Source of the DNA: Candidatus Poribacteria bacterium
GTDB taxonomy: Bacteria; Poribacteria; WGA-4E; GCA-2687025
Direction of reading: 5' to 3'
DNA length: 41,115 nucleotides
Assembly: GCA_028818695.1 (NCBI GenBank)
Contig: JAPPNK010000024.1
Coordinates: forward strand, 1-41,115
Shown here one piece after another: positions 10,501 through 17,022 of this stretch (within the stretch, counting starts at the first letter, position 1; each line of letters begins with the position of its first letter). The notes beneath the pieces were generated by a model. The model had not been told where the DNA came from. It saw only the letters and a program-made list of their open reading frames with translations, and searched no databases. The position numbers and the translations under genes were made by a program.

Positions 10501-10885
10501 CCTCCTCCGGCAGCTCAAAGATGCGGCGCGCGTATCGGCGCGGGGCGTCCCACGCGAGCCTGCGGTATCGAATGCGCACGTCGGTGCCGACAGGCAGCGG
10601 CGGCGTGAAAGCGACAGCGTTCGTCGCGCGGCGGTAGCTGTAATCGATCTCCTTGACAAGAGGCGCGCCGTTCGTTTCAATCTGTATCGTCTCGGCAAGC
10701 GGGAACGAATCGGGCAGCGCGTAGAGCGCCGTTTCCTGCTCCGCAATGAACCGTATCTCCGCCTGCATGAGCGACGCCTCATACCGTTCGGGAGCCGCCT
10801 CGGCGTTGACTAAAAACAGCCCAAGCCCCGTCAGGCAGCTCCAAAAGCATGACGACGCGCGCAGCAGCAGTCGATCAATCCGCAT
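7592..10885 (-). CDS. Large exported beta-rich protein, predicted outer-membrane barrel of unknown function
   Basis: About 1097 residues from ATG 10885, beginning MRIDRLLLRA with a hydrophobic signal peptide ending near NAEA. An in-frame start 17 codons upstream (10936) is possible; neither has a strong Shine-Dalgarno. After a periplasmic-looking region (residues 40-135) comes the segment ALTDQRLPFQPEGVTEQISQ (190-209) with QTRIQLRS and GDGELSLRGPELALFRRSMLG, which I recall from uncharacterised large outer-membrane proteins of FCB-group and candidate-phylum genomes. The rest alternates charged and aromatic residues in short strands with many E, R and W, and ends in an alternating strand (FDLELTAEL), as in beta barrels. 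No plug domain or TonB box was recognised. It stands alone, convergent to carB. Location is a moderate-confidence inference; function is unknown. Confidence 0.6.
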   Translation of the reverse strand: MRIDRLLLRASSCFWSCLTGLGLFLVNAEAAPERYEASLMQAEIRFIAEQETALYALPDSFPLAETIQIETNGAPLVKEIDYSYRRATNAVAFTPPLPVGTDVRIRYRRLAWDAPRRYARRIFELPEEALEWEPPARPKAGPASFDPSLLQVSGAKTFGLSAGNRRSFAPDQSLYLNLDGEILPGVMVSAALTDQRLPFQPEGVTEQISQLDQTRIQLRSESIEAAVGDGELSLRGPELALFRRSMLGMRASGRFNGFNLQAAAALPKGHSDSVVLAAEEGRSEYRVASRNRYVVMIAGSEKVWLNGERMKRGENNDYVIRDYGDPVVEFTPRRLLTRNDIIRVDYEYAPEDEGWSRSLYAGRVGAPLQFNMSGGSGEAGVTYAVESDDRSRPLAPLTEADMEALRRGETQTADGKQLDPPTQRQIAAFDAVLNPTQFLRMRGEWAMQRFNPNTLARLSAHEASGAWRFETSADGGWIQASGEGERLGRGYLPIGATSRSRRGGARYAQAFAEGWSEGGFGDARLGGALSAPPTLEPPEETRWAGRVNAEPLNGLTLRGNVGRTSERHADAVYDADRRQLGGGALFQRNGLPELQLQRRQSTESESHQKAENEWTLAHEIGGVRAEYAGSRFLSEELADEAVEGGFNRNLTQRADAYSVSTGFIGARFETEREARRFAEGVWTPSSRAETYRLDLRRRHASASFGRRTLRLLDDSNDSASASYIAQLDGNAAPFQGALDLGAHFEIDKRLSSKREEIFTNVIEVNGTPVPLLPGQGTHVKVDEQRYVADAEEGDYVRVARTVGDQPVGALEAQLRGRLDPSRLFRMSEESTGGLLQAALRAVSCSARWSAEEEQEDASFQELLLWKNFRGAQTAYGQRSAQLRASVQAELQEGKPVLADASFTERETLNRRFNDETRRTKSASTRFRGVWTLLKRWSLEGESERRRSRHLVEGESDLRRLERLAAAGARYEWDRTWTVGLRFERKTESASESRVGLPDEDASGSSLTRGAELSGSWSSFGKGRAELSFRLANGSSAGELPSLSAFRFYEGWSREARAEGEYRVRSWTDLTFRANYRMLDAGGRPTEHRFDLELTAEL

Positions 10886-11194
10886 GCGCGCCGGCAGAAC
10901 GGAAGAGGGGAGTTCTATGCAAACGACAACGTTCATACTTTTTGCAGCGCATCGCCGTCCCTGCCTGTCATTCCCGACGCCAACCCTGCCATTCCCGCGA
11001 AAGCGGGAATCTTAGAATCCTTGAACAAAGGACGAAGACGCATATCATCGCTTGCTAAGAACGCCGTATAAGAGGAACGCATGCTCTTCAGAACATAATT
11101 GTGTAGAATTGACCGGCGCATTGACCGCAACGCTGTTATTTGACCATGATTCTTGAGTAAGGGCAAATTGAGAGACGGAAGGGAAGGTGAAACA
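10886..11194. other. Intergenic region with dispersed repeats and a divergent upstream region
   Basis: This 309-base gap separates the leftward barrel gene from a rightward small gene. It contains a perfect copy of the 20-base ATTCCC/GGGAAT repeat (10991-11010), a partial copy just upstream (CATTCCCGAC at 10969-10978), an inverted copy of the GGCGATGATAT-type unit at 11042-11051, and a weak rightward promoter candidate (TTGACC 11120-11125, CATGAT 11144-11149, spacing 18). No convincing gene. Confidence 0.55.
10991..11010. repeat. Dispersed palindrome-like repeat, copy 1
   Basis: ATTCCCGCGAAAGCGGGAAT, a 20-base inverted repeat with 8-bp arms and a short loop. An identical copy is at 40960-40979 and one with a different loop at 15159-15178. 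It resembles the dRS3 class (ATTCCC-N8-GGGAAT) known from Neisseria, though the resemblance is only in pattern. Confidence 0.8.
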
Positions 11195-11548
11195 ATGTGG
11201 GCATTGGGCGCAGCTTTGGCGTTGACGCTTGCGGGAGCCGTCCTTCCGTGGTTTGAATTTGGGCGGGCGGCTCTGCCGTTGTGGGCGGCATGCGCGGCCG
11301 CGGGTTTGTTGTTGCTGCGTTCCATTTTGACGCAGGCGCGGCAGGAACAGAGGCATCTGGAGACGCAGCAAACGCTAAAATCGATCTCCGAAAGCCTGTC
11401 AAAATTGGAAGAAGCCGCCGAGAAGCGCGAAGAACGGGAGCAGGCGGAAGAGGAGGCAAACTATACGCCCCCGCCAAATGCAACAGCCGAGGAGATCGCC
11501 TCCTTCTTCGGCGTTGAGTTGGCGTCAAAGCCAGAATCCGATTCATAA
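11195..11548 (+). CDS. Small membrane protein with coiled coil, unknown function
   Basis: A 117-residue protein starting at ATG 11195, preceded by AAGGTGA. Two hydrophobic stretches (about residues 2-18 and 26-41) predict a hairpin in the inner membrane. They are followed by a highly charged helical region (about 42-90, rich in E, Q, K and R, with a RQEQRHLETQQTLKSI heptad-like pattern) that likely forms a coiled coil, and by a short tail with NATAEEIASFFGVEL. An upstream in-frame start at 11153 would put a charged extension in front of the first membrane segment and lacks a ribosome site, so I rejected it. It precedes the two SPFH genes in the same direction, 92 bases away. I do not recognise a family. 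Confidence 0.65.
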   Translation: MWALGAALALTLAGAVLPWFEFGRAALPLWAACAAAGLLLLRSILTQARQEQRHLETQQTLKSISESLSKLEEAAEKREEREQAEEEANYTPPPNATAEEIASFFGVELASKPESDS

Positions 11549-11557
11549 AACGTACAT

Positions 11558-11586
11558 TTGCAAAAACGCTTCTCTTCTCGTATGCT
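11558..11586 (+). promoter_or_regulatory. Sigma-70-like promoter of the SPFH pair
   Basis: TTGCAA at 11558-11563 and TATGCT at 11581-11586 with a 17-base spacer, 55 bases before the first SPFH start. Just downstream two ATCGAT hexamers (11596-11601 and 11617-11622) occur 15 bases apart and could be an operator; that part is speculative. Confidence 0.55.
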
Positions 11587-11640
11587 TTAGATCGAAATCG
11601 ATAACGCTCTGACTATATCGATAAACAAGGAGTCGACCAG

Positions 11641-12441
11641 ATGAATCAACGCGACATCCCCAGACCCAATCCTGCGCTCATCGTCATTATCCTGATCGCA
11701 GGCGCAGCGCTTCTGCTGGTCTTCACCGCCTTCGGCACCGTCGACGCCGGCATGCGCGGCGTCCATACCCGCTTCAGCAAAGTGACCGGAAAGATTCATC
11801 CGCCTGGGCTTTACTTCATCATGCCGCTCATAGACAAGGTCGAGATCATGGATGTCCAGGTCCAGGTGTATGAGGCGCAAGCGACCGCCTCCTCCAGCGA
11901 CCTGCAGATCGTTCAGTCGGCCGTCGCGCTCAACTATCATGTCTTACCGGAGGATACGGCGGAGCTCTATAAAAATGTTGGGCGGGAATACAACAAGCGC
12001 ATCATCGAGCCTGCTCTTCAAGAGTCGGTGAAAGCGGCGACAGCGAACTACACCGCCGAGCAGCTGATCACCAAGCGCGCGGAGGTGCGCGATGAGATCA
12101 AGGCGCTTCTGGATGAAAAGCTTGACCGGCACGGCATCTTCGTGGACGCCTTCAACATCGTTGACTTCGATTTCTCTGAAAACTTCAACGCTTCCATCGA
12201 GGCGAAAGTGAAGGCGGAGCAGGAGGCTCTAACCGCCAAGAACAAGCTGGAGGAGGTGAAGTTTCAGGCGGAGCAGGCGATTGCAGAGGCGCGCGGAAAG
12301 GCGGAAGCGATAAGCATCGAGGCGGAGGCGCTGGAGAAAAATCCGCAGGTGCTGCAGCTGCGCGCGGTGGAAAAGTGGGACGGGATTATGCCGCAGGTGA
12401 CGGGCGGCGAGATACCGTTCATCTCCATCGACACGCCGTGA
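11641..12441 (+). CDS. SPFH/prohibitin-family membrane protein, copy 1
   Basis: A 266-residue prohibitin-like protein: one N-terminal transmembrane helix (about residues 11-31, ALIVIILIAGAALLLVF), then the SPFH domain (about 35-200, with GMRGVHTRFSKVTG and GLYFIMPLIDKVEIMDV) and a C-terminal coiled coil rich in A, E and K (about 195-245). Prohibitins and flotillins form large ring-like assemblies on membranes and modulate membrane proteases or scaffolding. The start at 11641 follows AAGGAG. The next gene is a same-length paralogue, so the two may form hetero-oligomers like eukaryotic PHB1/PHB2; that is inference from duplication only. Confidence 0.88.
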   Translation: MNQRDIPRPNPALIVIILIAGAALLLVFTAFGTVDAGMRGVHTRFSKVTGKIHPPGLYFIMPLIDKVEIMDVQVQVYEAQATASSSDLQIVQSAVALNYHVLPEDTAELYKNVGREYNKRIIEPALQESVKAATANYTAEQLITKRAEVRDEIKALLDEKLDRHGIFVDAFNIVDFDFSENFNASIEAKVKAEQEALTAKNKLEEVKFQAEQAIAEARGKAEAISIEAEALEKNPQVLQLRAVEKWDGIMPQVTGGEIPFISIDTP

Positions 12442-12458
12442 GAGACGCGCTCAAAGCG

Positions 12459-12474
12459 GGAAGGCTCGCCTTCC
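12459..12474 (+). promoter_or_regulatory. Intercistronic hairpin between the SPFH genes
   Basis: GGAAGG-CTCG-CCTTCC is a perfect six-bp stem with a four-base loop, 20 bases before the second SPFH start. It is not followed by a T-run, so it is more likely an mRNA processing or stability element than a terminator. Confidence 0.5.
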
Positions 12475-12493
12475 AAAACAAAGGAGTTGTCTG

Positions 12494-13294
12494 ATGAATC
12501 AAAGCAATCTACCCAAGCTCAGCCCCGCGCTCATCGTTCTCATCCTGATTGGAGCGGTCGCGCTTCTGCTGGTCTTCACCGCCTTCGGCACCGTCGACGC
12601 CGGCATGCGCGGCGTTCACACCCGCTTCGGCAAAGTGACCGGCGTTATCAAGGAGCCGGGTCTCTACTTCATCACTCCGTTCATAGAGAAGGTCGAGATC
12701 ATGGATGTCCAGGTTCAGTTGGAAGAGGCGCGTTCAGCCGCCTCCTCCAGCGACCTTCAAACGGTTCAGTCCACCGTCGCGCTCAACTACATGATCGACC
12801 CGATGGAGACAGCGAAGCTGTATCGAGATGTCGGGCGGCAGTATAACACGCGCATCATCACGCCCGCCCTGCAAGAGTCGATGAAAGCGGCGACAGCGGA
12901 CTACACCGCCGAAGAGCTGATCACCAAGCGCGCGGAGGTGCGCGATGCGATCAAGGCGCTTCTGGTTGTAAAGCTGGACGAGCATGGCATTCTTGTGGAC
13001 GCCTTCAACATCGTTGACTTCGATTTCTCCGACAACTTCAACGCTTCCATTGAGGCGAAGGTGAAGGCGGAGCAGGAGGCTCTCACCGCCAAGAACAAAC
13101 TGGAGCAGGTGAAGTTTGAGGCGGACCAGGCAATTGAAGAGGCGCGCGGAAAGGCGGAAGCGATCCGCATTGAGGCGGAGGCGCTGCTGAAAAATCCGCA
13201 GGTGATGGAGCTGCGGGCGCTGGAGAGGTGGGACGGCTCTTTGCCGAAGGTGACGGGCGGCGCAGCGACGCTCATCTCCGTCGACACGCCGTGA
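12494..13294 (+). CDS. SPFH/prohibitin-family membrane protein, copy 2
   Basis: A tandem paralogue of the preceding gene, also 266 residues and alignable without gaps: same N-terminal membrane helix (ALIVLILIGAVALLLVF), same SPFH core (GMRGVHTRFGKVTG, GLYFITPFIEKVEIMDV) and coiled coil (SIEAKVKAEQEALTAKNKLE identical in both). DNA identity is also high in long blocks, so the duplication is fairly recent or kept similar by conversion. Differences cluster in the loop region around residues 75-100 and in the last 30 residues. The start ATG 12494 follows AAAGGAG. It ends 19 bases before the convergent PfkB gene. Confidence 0.88.
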   Translation: MNQSNLPKLSPALIVLILIGAVALLLVFTAFGTVDAGMRGVHTRFGKVTGVIKEPGLYFITPFIEKVEIMDVQVQLEEARSAASSSDLQTVQSTVALNYMIDPMETAKLYRDVGRQYNTRIITPALQESMKAATADYTAEELITKRAEVRDAIKALLVVKLDEHGILVDAFNIVDFDFSDNFNASIEAKVKAEQEALTAKNKLEQVKFEADQAIEEARGKAEAIRIEAEALLKNPQVMELRALERWDGSLPKVTGGAATLISVDTP

Positions 13295-13312
13295 CGTTTG
13301 TTGAGGCGCCGT

Positions 13313-14296
13313 TCAAAGGGGGATGGGACCGCCGTAGAGCCGCTTGACAAGCTTCAGGCTTTCGCCGGGCTGAGGCGGCGCGCCCAGAACGGCGCAGCAG
13401 GCGGCTCCGCATGCGTTCGCCAGGCGTCCGCGCTCCTCCAACGGCAGCGCATGACCGGCAAGCAGACCGCCGAAAAAGGCGTCCCCTGCGCCGGTCGTGT
13501 CGACCGCCTCAACAGAAGCGGCTGGAAAGCGCAGCGTCTGCTCGGCGTTCGACAAGACGCTGCCGCGCGCCCCGTCCGTCACGGCGACCAGTTTTGCGCC
13601 GAATCGCTCGCGCGTCTCCTCCGCCTGACGTTCAAGCGTCGGCGCGCTTGACAGCTCCGCCGCCGCGGCTTTGGACGGTTTGACGATGTCTGCCAGCGAA
13701 AGCGCCTGCTCCAGCTCGGCGCGCGTCCCGAGGCCTGCCTCGGCGCAGGCGCTGGGCGGCGCGTCCACATCCAGCGCCGTCAAGACGCCCGCCCGCTTCG
13801 CTGTCCGAAACGCCGCGGCGACGCCTCTTAACGAGATGAGCGACGCCTCGGACGAGACGATGGACGCCTGCTGAATCGCCTCCGCAAAATCGCGCCCCAC
13901 ATGGTCGGCGGAGATGTCCGCGGTCGTTCCCCCGCTCATATAGATGGCGCGTTCGCCGTTTGCGTCGACAAAAATGACGGCGGTTCCGGACGACGCCCCC
14001 CGCCGTATGCGCAGATGCCGGCGGTCAATGCCGCGGGCGTCCATCGCTTCGCGCAGGAGGTCGCCGTTTCGGTCGTCGCCCAGATACCCAAAATAGCCGG
14101 CCGGCGCGCCTAGAGCGGCCGCCCATGAGAGATGATTCAGCGTCACCCCGCCGACAATCTCCTGCGCGAGCCGCCCCGATTCGTCCGGCGCAATATAGGT
14201 CTTTTCCTCTTCGCGCGCGATGCGGTTCGCGCGGTACACGATGTCGATATTCGCGCTGCCGACCCCCATGATCATGCGGCGCTGAGCGTTCTTCAT
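13313..14296 (-). CDS. PfkB/ribokinase-family sugar or nucleoside kinase
   Basis: A 327-residue PfkB-family kinase that phosphorylates an unidentified sugar, nucleoside or related alcohol with ATP. The N-terminal substrate loop is seen as VGSANIDIVY and GGVTLNHLSWAAALGA; the C-terminal family signature is DTTGAGDAFFGG with catalytic base Asp272. Its start overlaps the stop of the upstream 203-residue protein by four bases, so the two are translationally coupled. The substrate cannot be read from sequence; adenosine, ribose, 2-keto-3-deoxygluconate and fructose kinases are all in the family. Confidence 0.88.
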   Translation of the reverse strand: MKNAQRRMIMGVGSANIDIVYRANRIAREEEKTYIAPDESGRLAQEIVGGVTLNHLSWAAALGAPAGYFGYLGDDRNGDLLREAMDARGIDRRHLRIRRGASSGTAVIFVDANGERAIYMSGGTTADISADHVGRDFAEAIQQASIVSSEASLISLRGVAAAFRTAKRAGVLTALDVDAPPSACAEAGLGTRAELEQALSLADIVKPSKAAAAELSSAPTLERQAEETRERFGAKLVAVTDGARGSVLSNAEQTLRFPAASVEAVDTTGAGDAFFGGLLAGHALPLEERGRLANACGAACCAVLGAPPQPGESLKLVKRLYGGPIPL

Positions 14297-14904
14297 TCAG
14301 GGTCTAGCGCCTGCCCCAGCTGCCCGACGGTCACCTTGCCGCCATGATAATGCAGATGCCGTTCGCCGACGATCATCTGCGTGCTGACCATCTCAACCGT
14401 TCCCTTCACATTGCCCATCTGCTTCTCGTCGATTTCCCACCAGTGAAACGGATTGATGGCGCGGGTATGCTGCCGGACGACGTCGCCTTTTGAGTTGCGC
14501 ACAATGACCGACACATGCGCATTGTCCTCGTCCACATTCAGCACGCGGAACCAGTCGAGCGCGCCTGGCACGAGTTCGGGAAAAAAGAGCCGTTTTCCGA
14601 CCGTTTTATTTTCAACGCACGCGCCGGGAAAATCCAGAACCTGCGTGCCTTGATGCATGTGGCGTTCGGCGGCGATGGTCTGGTCGGCGGTGATGGTGAG
14701 CGAGGCGCGGTCTTTGACCTGATCAACGGGGGGAACCCATCCTGTGAACGGGTCGACCTCCTTATCGACAGACCAGATAGGCTCCGCCGCTCCGTTTCGC
14801 GCGATGCATGTCACATCGGCGGGCGCATTTCCGATGTTGATGACCTGTATCCAGTCCTTCCAGACGGGGCCGATCTCTGTAAAATACAGCGTTTTTGCTG
14901 GCAT
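14293..14904 (-). CDS. Duplicated-domain protein of unknown function
   Basis: A 203-residue protein made of two similar halves. Residues about 15-92 carry WKDWIQVINIGN, DVTCIARNGAA and TIAAERHMHQG; residues about 113-195 carry ALDWFRVLNVDE, HVSVIVRNSKG and MIVGERHLHYHGG. The shared pattern (tryptophan, buried strand, VRN turn, ERH-x-H) points to a repeated beta-sandwich. The conserved ERHxH in each half could bind a metal or a substrate, but this is a guess. There is no signal peptide. The start has AAGGAG seven bases upstream and a near-consensus promoter. It is coupled to the PfkB kinase downstream, suggesting a shared pathway. Similar domains occur in uncharacterised bacterial proteins; I cannot name the family. 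Confidence 0.7.
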   Translation of the reverse strand: MPAKTLYFTEIGPVWKDWIQVINIGNAPADVTCIARNGAAEPIWSVDKEVDPFTGWVPPVDQVKDRASLTITADQTIAAERHMHQGTQVLDFPGACVENKTVGKRLFFPELVPGALDWFRVLNVDEDNAHVSVIVRNSKGDVVRQHTRAINPFHWWEIDEKQMGNVKGTVEMVSTQMIVGERHLHYHGGKVTVGQLGQALDPE

Positions 14905-14927
14905 TGGTATCTCCTTTTCATATACGC

Positions 14928-14956
14928 ATTTTACGATATGATGCGCTCAATGTCAA
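14928..14956 (-). promoter_or_regulatory. Near-consensus sigma-70 promoter for the duplicated-domain/PfkB pair
   Basis: On the minus strand TTGACA (14956-14951) and TAAAAT (14933-14928) are separated by exactly 17 bases: a perfect -35 and a five-of-six -10. The start codon is 24 bases further on, giving a very short leader. Confidence 0.75.
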
Positions 14957-15158
14957 GCCGTTCCGCCTTGTTCCTTAAGTTAGAACATCATGACGAAAGA
15001 GCCGCGATGATCAGCAGAAAAGCCGCCGTCCGCAACGCCGAAGAAGCCCCCGCGTTCGCCCGCCGGCATGTTCCGACTCAAGCGGCGACATCAGGCTGTC
15101 CTTGGCTGACCTTACGTCTTTCTGGTTGTGAATGCGAACGTCTACTGTTGGACTCTGG

Positions 15159-15178
15159 ATTCCCGCTTGCGCGGGAAT
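15159..15178. repeat. Dispersed palindrome-like repeat, copy 2
   Basis: ATTCCCGCTTGCGCGGGAAT: the same arms as the copies at 10991 and 40960 with loop bases changed from GCGAAAGC to GCTTGCGC. Conserved arms with a variable loop indicate selection on, or mobility of, the structure. Confidence 0.75.
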
Positions 15179-15320
15179 GACGATCCGGTTGGCAAAGCCT
15201 TTTCCCCATGAATAAAAGCTTTGTTCTTTCAAATGTCCCAACTTTCGGCATAATGTCAGTTGGACCTTGACGGGTTGAATGAAAGCATGTCGTCGGGAGG
15301 AGACCGTTTCTGCGCGGTCT

Positions 15321-15349
15321 TTGACACGGGCGGCGTATCTTTGTACGAT
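15321..15349 (+). promoter_or_regulatory. Sigma-70-like promoter of the esterase-PmoA/peptidase operon
   Basis: TTGACA at 15321-15326 and TACGAT at 15344-15349 with a 17-base spacer, 27 bases before the start codon at 15376. Confidence 0.65.
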
Positions 15350-15375
15350 GCGTTTGTAAAGAGACGGAGACGCCA

Positions 15376-17022
15376 ATGAACGACGCGCAGCGCGAAATTT
15401 ATAAAACGGTCGATGAGGTTCAGCTCGCCCTCTACCTTTTTAAACCGGACAAGAAACCGCCCGTCCCTGCGGTTGTGTTCTTTTTCGGCGGCGGATGGGT
15501 CGGCGGGACGCCCGAACAATTCGCCCCGCAGGCGCGCTATCTAGCCTCAAGAGGCATGCTCGCCGTCTGCGCGGAATACCGCGTCAAAAGCCGGCACAAC
15601 ACATCCCCCTACGAAGCGGTCAAGGACGCGAAGTCCGCCATACGCTGGATGCGCGCGAACGCCGACAGGCTCGGCATTGACGCGGGGCGGCTTGCGGCGG
15701 GCGGCGGCTCGGCGGGCGGACATCTTGCGGCGGCAGCCGCGACGATCCATGACCTGAACGAAGAGACGGACGACCTGAACGTCAGCGCCGTCCCGGACGC
15801 GCTTCTTCTTTTCAACCCTGTCTACGACAACGGGCAGGGCGGTTTCGGCGGCGGCAGATTTGTCGACATCTCGCCGATGCATCATATCGAGCGCGGCATG
15901 CCGCCCGCCGTTGTATTTCTGGGCGAAGAGGACGGGCTGATACCGGTCGAAACGGCGCGTCGGTTTCAACAGAAAATGCGGGACGCAGGTTCCCGCAGCG
16001 AGCTGTTTCTATACAAAGGGCAGCCGCACGGGTTCTTCAACGCGCTTGAGTTCAAACAGGACGCCGATCCTCGATGTTATTATGAGACCCTGCTGGAGAC
16101 CGATCGTTTTCTCACATCGCTTGGCTTTTTAGAGAAAGGAGCCGATTTGACGCCCCCTCAATTCACCCTTGAAACGAACGACGAACGCTGTCAGATGGAG
16201 ATCGCGTACGGCGGAAAGCCGCTCGCGCGCTACGAATACGCCTACGACCCTTCCGCGCCGGAGAGCCGTCATGACACCTACAAGCCGTTTTTGCATGTGT
16301 ACAGCAAGAACGGAGCGCGGCTCATCACCAAAGGCGCGGGCGGGCATTTCACGCACCACCGCGGCATTTTCCACGGGTACAACCATTTTGAGATCGATGG
16401 AAAACGGCGCGATCTGTGGCACATGAAAGAGGGCGTCCAGGTTCACCGCCGCTTTCTGCGCATGCATGCGGATCAGAACGGCGCCGAGTTCACTTCGCAG
16501 GTGGAGTGGATGACGAACGAGGGAGAGGCGCTGTTGATGGAGGCGCGGACGCACCGCTTCTTGCCGCCGCCGGCGGGGGCGTATGCGCTCATTGAGATGC
16601 GGAGCGAGCTGACGCCGGTCGCGGGAGACGCGCGGCTGGCGGGCGACCCTGAACATGCAGGCGCGCAGTTTCGCCCCGCGAACGACATTGCCGCTGATGA
16701 GACGAAATACCTGTTTCATGAGGACGGAATCGATCCGACGAAGGATCGGGACCTGCCCTGGGTTTCAGAAACGTTCCGCCTTTCCACAGGCGCCGCCCGC
16801 CATTCGGTCCTCATTTTGAATCATCCTGACAATCCGCGCGGAACGGTCTTTTCGGCGTATCGAGACTACGGACGCTTCGGCGCGTTTCCGACGCTGGAGA
16901 TACCGAAAGACGAAACGGCTCAGCTGCGGTACCGCTGGGTCGTGAGCGGAGGCGAGGCTCTCCCGAAAGAGACGGCGGAAGAGGCGTACCGCGACTTCGC
17001 CGGCGCGGGAGAAAGCGGATGA
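15376..17022 (+). CDS. Fusion of an alpha/beta-hydrolase (acetylesterase-like) and a PmoA/DUF6807 domain
   Basis: A 548-residue two-domain protein. Residues 1-250 form an esterase/lipase of the BD-FAE or HSL-like type: GGGSAGG with Ser112, Asp186 in GEEDGLIP, His218 in GQPHGFFN, and an oxyanion motif FFFGGGW where most relatives have HGGG. Residues about 256-545 match the PmoA/DUF6807 domain (TYKPFLHVYS, THHRGIFHGYNHF, FGAFPTLEIP), common in planctomycete-like and candidate-phylum genomes and linked to carbohydrate metabolism by context rather than methane oxidation. No signal peptide is evident, so a cytoplasmic location is likely. The fusion suggests an ester-bearing, perhaps acetylated sugar substrate; that is inference. 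It overlaps the following peptidase gene by four bases. Confidence 0.82.
   Translation: MNDAQREIYKTVDEVQLALYLFKPDKKPPVPAVVFFFGGGWVGGTPEQFAPQARYLASRGMLAVCAEYRVKSRHNTSPYEAVKDAKSAIRWMRANADRLGIDAGRLAAGGGSAGGHLAAAAATIHDLNEETDDLNVSAVPDALLLFNPVYDNGQGGFGGGRFVDISPMHHIERGMPPAVVFLGEEDGLIPVETARRFQQKMRDAGSRSELFLYKGQPHGFFNALEFKQDADPRCYYETLLETDRFLTSLGFLEKGADLTPPQFTLETNDERCQMEIAYGGKPLARYEYAYDPSAPESRHDTYKPFLHVYSKNGARLITKGAGGHFTHHRGIFHGYNHFEIDGKRRDLWHMKEGVQVHRRFLRMHADQNGAEFTSQVEWMTNEGEALLMEARTHRFLPPPAGAYALIEMRSELTPVAGDARLAGDPEHAGAQFRPANDIAADETKYLFHEDGIDPTKDRDLPWVSETFRLSTGAARHSVLILNHPDNPRGTVFSAYRDYGRFGAFPTLEIPKDETAQLRYRWVVSGGEALPKETAEEAYRDFAGAGESG

Larger units (their letters stand above)
14957..15375. other. 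Intergenic region between divergent operons
   Basis: Apart from the two promoters facing outwards and one dispersed repeat (15159-15178), I see no gene. A 57-codon open frame (15007-15180) ends inside the repeat and has no ribosome site, so it is not called. Confidence 0.5.

Noticed and set aside
15007-15180. Possible 57-residue small protein between divergent operons
   Set aside because: No ribosome site; its end is coded by a dispersed repeat, a common artefact.
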